From assembly GCA_016721905.1 (NCBI GenBank), contig JADKHH010000025.1:1-64000 (forward strand): a stretch of 64,000 nt of DNA, given 5' to 3'. Under the pieces are notes generated by a model. The model was not told the origin of the DNA. It did no database searches and was given only the letters and a program-made list of their open reading frames with translations. Position numbers and translations under genes: made by a program. Shown in pieces: positions 21,901 to 33,900 of the stretch. This stretch comes from Candidatus Opimibacter skivensis (GTDB lineage: Bacteria; Bacteroidota; Bacteroidia; Chitinophagales; Saprospiraceae). Within the stretch, counting starts at the first letter, position 1. Each line of letters begins with the position of its first letter.

Positions 21901-24900
21901 GATCCTCCTGCGGCACTTTCAGGTAGCAGCACGCCAACAGGTGGTGAGGGTGATGACCAGATAGATAATAATGACAACGGTGCTCAGGATGCTCCTGGAG
22001 ATGAAATATTCTCCAATACCATCATGCTGATGGCCAACACCGAACCTAATGATGCAAACGAACCAGGAAGCGGTGGCGGATTTGACGCGCTTGATGACAA
22101 CAACGGTGATATGACCATTGATTTTGGTCTAGTACCTGCTATGTCATTGGGTAGTACTGTCTTCGTGGATGACAATAATAATACTATCCAGGATCCTTCC
22201 GAACCAGGTATCGCAGGAATCACAGTGATCCTGTTTGATGACGTTGCTGGTGATGGATATACACCGGTTATCGATGTGATCCTGGCTACAACAACTACAG
22301 ATGTCAATGGTGATTATTACTTCGGTAACTTATATCCGGGCACCTATGTAGTGGGTATTATTCCTCCTTCAAATCTTCCGCTCTCCAGTAATGAAGCAGC
22401 AGATGAAAATGATCCAAACTCTGACCTCGATGGATTTGATAATGGTATGCAGGTCAGTAGCGGCGATCCGATCTATAGTGGCAGTGTTGAACTCTTGCCA
22501 CTCACAGAGCCAGACAATACAACTGAAACTGAGCAAGGTGGTGATCAGGATGATGCAGATGAAACAAATGGTAACATGACCGTTGACTTCGGATTATATC
22601 CTGGCGTCAGTATCGGAAGTACCGTGTTTTCTGATCTGGACAATGATGCTTTCCATGAGCCAGGACTTGGCGAGAATGGAATCCCGGGTGTGATCGTCAT
22701 CTTATATGATGAAAACCTCAACCCACTGGATACAACAATTACGAATAGCGATGGAGATTATTTCTTCGGTGGTTTACCTGAAGGAAATTATATCGTTGGT
22801 ATTCCGGCACAGTCTTTCCTCGCAGATGAAGGATTAGAATTCTTTCCAAACTCAAGCACTGATATCGGAAGCACCACGCTGGACGATAATACAGATGAAA
22901 ATGATAATGGAGCACAAGCAGGAGGACCAGCAACAGCCGTATTCTCTCCTGTGATCACCTTGAGTGTCAATTCAGAACCAACAGGTGCTGCAGAAAGCGG
23001 AAGTGGTGGTATCCAGGATGATGTAGAAGACAGCAACGGTAACATGACCATTGATTTTGGGTTTGTACCTGGATCAACACCACTGGTGGGTCTGGCTAAG
23101 TATGCTGTCAATGTGACGAACCTGCCTGATGGAAGCGCGAACGTAACGTATGAATTGAATATTCAGAACTATGGTGACATGTTTATCCAGAACCTTCAGG
23201 TGACGGATGATCTCGCTCTAACGTTCCCTCCTACATGCGTTCCGACAGTGATCAGTATTACTTCCAGCGATTTTGTTGAAAATGTAAACTACAACGGAGT
23301 ATCAGATATTAACCTGTTATCAGGTACTGATAATCTTCCGATCGGAGGCAGTGGATCTATTAGTCTTACTATTCATATAGATGAGTGTGGTACTGATTTT
23401 GGTCCATTCTCAAATACAGCTATCCTGACCGGTGCGAGTCCATTTGATGTCACCATCACGGATGACAGCCAGGATGGAAGTAATCCTGATCCGGATGCAG
23501 ATGGTGATCCGACCAATAATGATGAACCTACAATTGTTAATTTCGATCAGAACCCTTCTATCGGAGCTTCTAAGCGCGTAGCAGATGCCACCCTCAATGC
23601 AGATGGCAGCTTTATCGTGCTGTACGAAATCAATATCGAAAACTTCGGTGATGTCAACCTTGACAGCATTCAAGTCACCGATGATCTGACGACAACCTTC
23701 CCTGCACCATGTTCTATTCTGGATATCGTGCTGACAGGAAGTAATGACATACAAATCAATCCGGCTTATGACGGCCTTACAGATTTCAATTTGTTGATCG
23801 GGAATAATTCCCTTCAACCAGGAGAAAACTCAAGCATCTTGCTGGAAGTAACCGTAGATGAATGCGCAGGTTCAGGACCGTTTTCAAATCAGGCTGTGGT
23901 CACTGGTATTGCCCCTGATGGCACTACCGTCCAGGATAGCACTGTCAATGGCAGTGATCCGGATCCGAATGGTGACAACAACCCAAATGAAGACAGCCCT
24001 ACACCATTCTCGCTCACTGAAGAGCCAAATCTAGGCCTGGCTAAGTATCTAAGCCACGAGCCAATCAACAACGGCGATGGAACTTATACAGTGTCATTCT
24101 GCATTCGTGTGGAGAATAATGGCAATGTAAATATTGATAGCCTCAGCATCACAGATGACCTGAATGCAACATTTGGTACGACCTGCGCTTATGATGTGAC
24201 AGGTATTAACAGTGAAGAATTCCAGGTCAACACCGGCTACAATGGCGACACCGATACGGAGCTACTGGTAGCAGGCGAAGAAATCAAGAGCTGGGATGAA
24301 GGCGAGATCTGCATGACCGTGCTTGTTGGTCCATGTGATGACCTGGGTCCTTTCACCAATTCAGCAACAGGTACAGGTGAAACACCAACAGGTGTTCCTG
24401 TCACCGATGTATCGCAGACGGGTACAAATCCTGATCCTGACGGAGATGGTGACCCGACCAATAATGATGAACCTACAGAATTTGAATTTGCTGAAAATCC
24501 AGTAATAGGGATTGCAAAACGTGCACTCAGTGTAGATAATCTTCCGGATGGAAGTTCTACAGTAACCTACGAGTTTAATGTGCGCAATTATGGAAATGTT
24601 GGTGTATCAGGCCTCCAAGTGACGGATGACCTTGCACTGACCTTTCCTGCAACATGTCAGGTGAGTGTGCTTAGCATCACCTCTGATGACTTTACTGAAA
24701 ATATCAATTACAACGGAGTATCCAATATCAACCTTCTCACGGGTATAGATATCCTGCCGGTTGCCGGATCAGGCTCTATTACGATCGTGGTCAATGTTGA
24801 TAATTGCGGATTGAACGAAGGTCCATTTAATAATACAGCACAAGTGACCGCTGTCAGTCCGACCAGTCTTGCCATCAGCGATGATAGCCAGGACGGTAGT

Positions 24901-27900
24901 GACCCGGATCCCGATGCGGATGGAAATCCTACCAACAACACGGTTCCTACACCGGTGTCATTTGATCATACATCCTTGATAGGTGCGGCTAAACGCGTTG
25001 CGCAAGCTACCCTCAATTCGGATGGAAGTTTTGTAGTCTTGTATGAAATCAATATCGAAAACTTCGGCAATGTCACACTTGATAGTGTACAAGTCACCGA
25101 TGATCTGATCGCTACATTCCCAGCGCCATGTGCCATACAGAATATAGTACTGACAGGAAGCAATGATATTGAAATCAATCCTGACTATAATGGTGATACA
25201 GACATCAATCTCCTGTTAGGTACCAATACACTGGAACCTGGCGAAGTTTCGAGCATTCTTCTCGAGATTACGATGGATAGCTGTGCCGGTACAGGCCCAT
25301 TCCTCAACTACGCAGTAGTCTCTGGAGTAAGCCCTGATGGCACGACCGTGCAGGACAGCACCGTCAATGGTAGTGACCCTGATCCAAATGGTGATGGCAC
25401 TCCGGACGAAGACAGTCCTACACCTGTGAGTCTGTTAGAAGAACCAAATCTTGGTCTGGCTAAATATTTAAGTCACGACCCAATCAATAATGGAGATGGC
25501 ACATATACCGTCACTTTCTGCCTCCGTGCAGAAAATAATGGCAACGTCAATATTGAGGACCTGAGTATCACTGATGATCTGGATGCAACATTTGGTGCAC
25601 TCTGCGCTTATGATGTCACGAGCATCAACAGTGAAGAGTTCCAGGTGAACACTAACTACAACGGCGATACAGATATTGAATTGTTGTTACCAGGTGAAGA
25701 ACTGAAGAGCTGGGAAGAAGGCGAGGTCTGTATTACAGTGCTGGTAGGCCCTTGCGATGCACTCGGACCATTCTCTAATACTGCAACCATCACTGGTGAA
25801 ACACCTATTGGTGATCCGGTGACGGATGTTTCACAGGAAGGTTCTAATCCTGATCCGGATGGAGATGGTGATCCAACAAATAATGATGAACCAACCACTT
25901 TTGATTTGGCAGAAAATCCGGTTGTCGGTATTGCCAAGCGGGCAGTCAATGTTACCAACCTGCCTGACGGAAGTGCAAATGTTACCTACGAGTTTAACAT
26001 ACGTAACTATGGAGATGTAGCTATCTCAGCTATTCAGGTCACTGATGATCTGGCGGCTACCTTCCCACCTACATGTGTACCAACGATTATCAGCCTGACC
26101 TCTGATGATTTTGCTGAAAACGCATCCTTTGATGGAGTTGCTGATATCAATTTGTTGACGGGTACTGATCTGCTTCCAGTAGCGGGTACCGGATCAATCT
26201 TATTGACCATCAATGTAGCTGAATGTGGTACTAATGACGGACCATTTGCAAACTCTGCTACAATCACAGGTGCTAGTCCAACAGACGTCACCATCAGTGA
26301 TGATAGTCAGGATGGAAGCGATCCTGATCCGGATAATGATGGTGATCCAACCAATAACAATGTTGATACCGAAGTTTCATTTGAATCAGAAGGATCTATC
26401 GGTATTGCCAAGCGATTGGTCAGCATCGAATACCTGGCCGATGGCTCCGCTGACATGATCTTTGAATTTAATGTTGAAAATTTTGGTACCGTTGATCTGG
26501 ATAGTCTCCAGGTAGTAGATACCTTGATTACGACATTCGGTGCACCTTGTTCGATCTCTATTTTGACATTGACGAGTGATGATTTTATTGTCAACCCAAC
26601 TTTCAATGGTATTACAGATTTCAATTTGCTGAATGGATGGGAAACACTTGAAATCGGCAATAAGGGAGCTATACTCCTTGAAGTCAACATAGCAAGCTGT
26701 GAGGAGAATCCAATCTATCCTGGACCATTTGACAATTCAGCATACGCCAGCGGTGTAGCACCTTCAGGTGTTGATATCGTGGATGAAAGTCAGAATGGTT
26801 CAGATCCGGATCCAAATGGAGACGGTGTACCTGATGAGTCAGATCCGACACCTATTAACTTCGAACAAGTCCTCAATATCGGTCTTGCCAAGAATGTAGT
26901 AAGTGCGGTGGTCAACAATGATGGTACATTCTCCATCACCTACGAATTCAATATTGAAAACTTCTCTACGGTAGTGATTGATTCTATCCAGGTGGTAGAT
27001 GACCTTGGAGCTGCATTCCCTGGACCTTGTTCAGTAGCAGTGACAGAGCTCACATCCGATGACTTCCTGGTCAATCCTGCTTACGATGGAGTTACGGATA
27101 TAAATCTATTGCTGGGTTCTGATGACCTCGTCGTCGATGACAAGGGTGCTATTTTGTTATCCATCCTTGTTTCGGATTGCGGCATCCTAGGCCCATTTGA
27201 AAACAATGCAACCCTCACTGGTGAAGGACCTGGTGGCGTGCCTCTCGTCGACGAAAGTGTTGATGGTACTGACCCTGATCCAAATGGTGACGGCGTACCT
27301 GACGAACAGAGTCCGACGATCGTTGACTTCAATGAAGATCCGATCATCGGGGTGTCTAAGCGTGTTAGCTCCGGTCCTGCATTAGATGAAGATGATAATT
27401 ATGTACTCACCTATGAGATCCGTGTTCAAAACTACGGTGATGTAGATCTGGACAGCGTGCAGGTGGTAGATTCACTTGCGATCACCTTTGCACCAGCCGA
27501 AAGCTGGACACTGGTGAGCATCGAGAGTGAAGAGTTTAATGTAAACAACATGTTCAATGGAGGCACTGACCCAAATCTTTTATTGGGTAATGACCTCTTA
27601 CTCGTGGGCAATGAAGGTGCTATCTATGTAACCGTTCGTGTAGCTCCTGGTGGCTTTGATGGACCATATATCAACATTGCGACAGGTTTGGCTGAAAGTC
27701 CATTCAGTACGGATGTGACAGATAACTCTCAGAACGGAAGTGATCCTGATCCGGATGCCGATGGAGATCCGACTAACAATGATGTTCCTACCCCAGTGAT
27801 TCTGGCTTGCTTTGTGGATATTATTTGTCCTAACGTACCGGATACACTGTACTCACCAAATGATGTGGGATGGTGCAGAGCTGTATTCAACCTGCCGCCT

Positions 27901-30900
27901 GCTGAAATCATTACTTGTGCAGGAGCACCAGATAGCCTGATTCAGTACATGCTCATCGGACAAGGTGCCGAAGGTATACCTACTGATGTTTGGCTCACGG
28001 GCCAGCCTACAGGTCTTGAATATATAGTAGGTACGACCCAGGTGCTGATGCGTGCTAGTATCCCGAGTTTACCAGGTGTTGGATTCTCTGATACTTGTGT
28101 ATTCTGGATTATAGTTCAGGATAAAGAATATCCGGTCGCCGTATGCGAAGACATCTTCGTGATGGTCGATGACAATTGTGAGTTTACGATCACACCGGAT
28201 GATGTGGATGGTGGTAGCACAGACAATTGTGCGATTGACACCTTGCTGATCAGCCGTGATGGTGGCGTTACATTCGCAGACGAGGCTACATTCACGATTG
28301 CAGATTTGATTGACCCATTTGTACAGGTTATACTTCAGGTGACAGATACCAGCGGCAACACCAGTATTTGTGTAGCAACGGTAACCGTTATTGATGTGGA
28401 TGCCCCTGAAGTAACTTGGCTTGACGATATCACTGGAGAAACAGAACCTAACGTTTGTTATGGTAAGATTCCGGTAGTCATACCTCCAATCATGAGTAAT
28501 GACAATTGTCCTCCGGTGATTACATTGGATCAATACCCCGATGCAGGTGTCTTGTTTGGTTCCACGCACCAGGATAGCATTGAAGTATTCCTCATTGCCA
28601 CCGATATAGATGGTAATATGGATACCTGCTCATTGTTTGTACATCTCAATGATACAGAAGTGCCTGAATGGCTCAATTGCCCACGCCCTCCAATCCAGAC
28701 GAAAGCTATGCCTGGTATGTGCGGAGCATTTGTAAACTTCTCATTGCCGATCGCTACTGACAACTGTGAGCTGGATACGCTCATTCAAATCGATATGACA
28801 GGTCTGACCTCAGGTGACATGTTCCCTGTAGGTACGACCATACTCAAATACCTGGCGTATGACGTAGCCGGAAATGTAAGTGATACATGCCGTATCAAGA
28901 TTCTGGTCAACGATGCACAGATTCCTGTGATCACATGTCTGGAGGATCTGAGCGTCGTCAATGATGCCGGAGAATGCGGTGCTGTGGTCAATAACCTGGC
29001 GATCGAAGCGACAGATAATTGTCCGGATAATATCGCCATCACTTACGAAATCACTGACGAAAATGGAGATGTAGTTTCCTGCGGTATCACAGATGCCAGC
29101 GGCGAACTCTTCCCAGTCGGTGTTAACACAGTAACTTATAAAGTATACGATCAGTCTATCGTCCTCATTACAGAGGTCGTACAAAGTCTGGTCGATGCTA
29201 TAGAGATCACCAACTTTGGACCTTCCACAATGGATCTGAGTTGTGTGACGATACAGCGTGTTGGAGCAGGTCTCGAGACGTACGTGATTCCTGATGGAAC
29301 CATTGTCCCTCCTGGCGGAACCTATGTGTACACCTTCAGCACAAACATAGCTGCGGGTACTCCGGCAGGATATATCCTTGTACTGGAAGACACACAGTAT
29401 GACCATGTCAGCACCAATGGATACAATATTGGAGCAGGATTTACAGGTGTGCTCAATGGCGGCGACGTCTGGAGGCAATACATTTGTGATCATGACAATG
29501 CAGGTGACTGGGTGGTAGCTGATGCTTGTCATCCAAGCACCATAGGCGTCCTCAACGAAGGCCTGGTGTTCTTCCCTGACAACGGAACAATCTCATCCTT
29601 GCAAAACCAATTGCCAAATGAGGTGACATGTCAGTTTACAGTCACGGTGACAGACATAGAGCTACCTTACTGCGCTGAGAATCTGGAGAACAATTACCAA
29701 CCAGACGACCTGCCAGTAGCAATTGATTTATTGAATGATGGTTGCGCAAGTTCTGTCATCAACGTTACGGATGTATTTGAAGTTGGACACTTAAATGTGA
29801 TTGATCTTCAGATCACCTATCCGAATGTTGGAGCCTTGACAGTGACGATCACCAGTCCGTCTGGAACTGAAGTAACTTTATTCGAAGGTCTGTGTCCAGG
29901 TCTGCAGGATGTTGATATCTCTCTCAGCGATACAGCAGATGTATCAGTCAACCTCGCACCATGTGGACCATTAGGTCAGGGCGGGTTCTATATCCCGCAA
30001 GATGCCTTAAGCATTTTCTGCGAAGAACCGGTTCAAGGAGCTTGGACGCTGGAAGTATCTTCAAGTAGTGGTGCAGTCGGTAGCATAGACAATTGGGAAC
30101 TCCAGATCTTTGAACAAGTACCATATAGCCAGCAGGATACGATCATTGAAAATGTCCTTGGCGAATGTGGAGCTCCGTTTACATGGACGCACCCTATCGT
30201 AGGCGACAACTGCTGCGATGGAGAGATTACAGTTGATTATGAAACAGAGGATGGAATTGATGTGCCACAAGCCGGACCTATTGAAGGTGGTGAGACCGTT
30301 ACTGAATTCTTTGAAGTAGGAATCACGACTATCATCTATACACTTACAGATGGCTCAGGTAATGTCAGTCAGTGTCAGTTTAATGTCACTGTCCTGGATA
30401 CCGAAGCACCGATAGTAGCTTGTCCTCAGAATATCACGATCAATCTCGATCCGGGAGCATGCAACGTACCGGTAAATTTTGTACCGTCATTTATCTCTGA
30501 TAATTGTTCGATTGACAGCATTTATTCTAACTCAGGTGAGTTCTTTGATATAGGCACACATGAAGGCACGATCATCGTCTATGACCCTGCCGGAAATGCG
30601 GATACCTGCACATTTACAATCAATGTGTTAGAGTACCTGCCTGGAAACACAGAACTGGCTTGTAATAACCAAATACAACTTTCATTACCTGAAGATTGTA
30701 CAGTACAGGTCGGCGCCGATATGATTCTTGAAGGAGATGATTACAGGTGTTATGAAAACTACTGTATCACGATCGAAGACGAAGACGGTAATGTGGTTCC
30801 TGGTGGCATATTGACACTCGACCACGTTGGTACCTGCGTCACAGTCAGAGTTACAGATTGTCTTGGTGGAGGAAACTCATGCTGGGGTAAGATCTGTGTA

Positions 30901-33900
30901 GAACTCAAGCTCAAGCCAGAGATACTTTGTCCTCCGGATATCACCGTGGGTTGTAACCAAACGACCAACATAGACGTCACCGGAGAGCCTGAAGTCCTGT
31001 CATGCGAACAAACCATCACGACAACGTACACTGATGATTTTACAGATAATGGAGAGTGTGGTGAACCACGCATCTTTATAGAAAGGACCTGGAAGGTTAC
31101 CGATGAATCAGGTAATTTCTCAACCTGTGTGCAGAATATCACGGTAGAGAGTTTCAGGTTTGATCAGGTTGAATTCCCGGCGCATGTCATAGCCTATAGC
31201 TGTGTGGATGTAGTCAATAATCCAGATCTGCTAACACCTGCATACAGTGGTGAACCGACGATCAATGGACAATCCATCTATGGTGATCACTATTGTGAAA
31301 TATTCGTAGGCTACTGGGATGAAAAACTATATGATGCAAATTGTGAAGGATCATATTCGATCCTGCGCCATTGGCTGATACAGGATGAATGTCTTCCATT
31401 AGAAGAAGGAGTCAATCCATTGCGCCATATCCAGAATATCCAGGTCAAAGACAATGTTGACCCAGTCATCACTTGTCCACAGGATATCACCGTGAGTACA
31501 GGCAATGGTTGTGTGGCCGGTATTAGTCTTCCGGTGCCGCATTATGGTGACGTTTGTTCAGATGTAGCAACATTTACCGTCCAGACCAGCTCAGGATCAC
31601 TCCTGCACTATGGAGGTAATAACTATGTACTGGCCAACCTGGAGATCGGAACACACACCGTGACCTATAAGATTTCAGACAACTGCAAGAATACAGTGAC
31701 CTGTCAATTCCAGATCACGGTGGTAGATGATGTCAAGCCAGTCGCTATATGTGATGAACATACGATCGTGACACTGACAAATGACGGACCTAATGGAGTA
31801 ACATTAGTACCAGCATCTGTCTTTGATGACGGTAGCTGGGATAATTGTGGACCGGTTACCTTCAGAGTACGCAGGATGGATAGTTGTATTGATTTTGACT
31901 GGACCACCGAAGGGGCATGTGTCGATGACAATCCTGGAGGTATCCCACCAGTCAATAGTCGTGACCGTGGTACCGTACAACGTGAATGTGCAGTATTTGC
32001 ATGCTGCGATGTGGGTAACGGACCAGTGATGGTCGAACTTGAGGTCACTGACATACACGGTAATGTCAACACATGTATGGTTGAAGTGGAAGTACAGGAT
32101 AAACTGTCACCTTTCGTGGAATGTCCGCCGGATATCATCGTAAGCTGTGATTTCTGGTTCAATGTCCAGGAAGGAACCTTTGTCGATGCCGAAGGAAATG
32201 GAAACGGTAATCTCGATGAGGACCCACTGACACCGATATTTGGAAATATGTACGATGCTTTCTCTTACAATGACGATGAAAGCGTACGTAACAATATCAT
32301 CATCAATGACCCGGGCAATGAGCAATACAATCAACCTCATTTCTGGGGTATCGATGGATGGGCAGATGATAATTGTGAGGTGAGTCTGCAGGTGCGCGTC
32401 AGAGTGATTGACGATTGCAGTGGAAATGACTTACCAGCTAATGCTCCTCCGGGTGCCGTAAAACTCATTGAACGCAGGTTCAGTGCACTTGATGGCAATG
32501 ATGGAGTAGCACCAGGTACATGTACACAGCGAATCTGGGTGGTCAATTACGATCCATTCTACATTACTGATAATACTTGCAATAACAGCAACACCCAGGA
32601 TGGAGTCATCTGGCCATGTGATGTACTCATCACTACGTGTCCTGAAGACCCAATGGGAACAGGACAGCCGACGATCTTCAGTGACGGATGCAGCCTGATT
32701 GGTGTGACGTTTGAGGATACCAGATTTGATTTTGTCGACGGAGCTTGCTTTAAGATTCTGCGTGAATGGAAAATCATAGACTGGTGCCAGTACGTTCCTC
32801 AGACCGGTGCCGGACAGTGGTCCTATGTACAAGTCATCAAGGTTCATGACGAAGATGGTCCAGCATTCCAGGATTGTCCTACAGAACCTGTTGAACTGTG
32901 TGTTGCAGATCAGGGAATCCGTTTGCCAGCTAATAATCAGGCATTCCTCGGTGAAGATGACCCGAATGCGTCAAGCTGCAGTGTGCATGTTACGCTTGAA
33001 CATACCATCAAGGAAACCTGCAGTGATGTGGTGTTCTATGATGTGAAAGTGTATCCGTTTAACGGAACAGACTTTATACAACTGAAACCAAGAACAGCGG
33101 CCACTATCGATACAGCACATTTGGCAACATTGAATTTTGATACCGAACTAGCTAGCTTGTTCAGTATACGTCAGAACGGATTACCATATAACGATCCGCT
33201 TGATTGTAGTGATTACCACAAGGTGCTGTGGAGTGTGGAAGACGGTTGCGGTAACTGGAGTCATTGTGAATATTTGTTCAGACTCGAAGACTGCAAGCAA
33301 CCAACACCGGTATGTATCAATGGATTGAGCACAGTCGTCATGCCGATCGGTGGTGAAGTAACTGTATGGGCTAAGGACTTCAATGCATCAAGCTTTGATG
33401 ATTGTACGCCGGCTGAAAACCTCTTGTATAGCTTTAGTGGTGATACTTACGAGCCAAGCTACACCTACACATGTGACAATGTTCCAGCGTTTGGAGCACA
33501 GCTCTCTGTGGATATCTGGGTAGCGGATGCGGGAGTGGATCATAACTGTAACGGTCAGATAGAATGGAGTGAGCGCAATAAAGATCATTGCACCACCACC
33601 ATTGTGATCACCGACAATGCAGGTGTCTGCCCGGGCAGTGGAAGTATACTGGCTGGTGAGATCCTGACACCTCGTACAGATGCAGTCGAATTGGTCAATG
33701 TATTCCTGAGCAATCCGGATTATGTTTTCCCATCCTATACAACACTGACGGATGGTCGTTTCAGATTTGGATCAGTGCCTTACAACGAATCCTATACGAT
33801 CACTCCTGCAAGGAATGATAATCATAAGAATGGGGTAAGCACACTTGACCTGGTCAGAATCCAGAAACACCTGTTGGGTCTTGAGGAGTTTACCAGTCCA

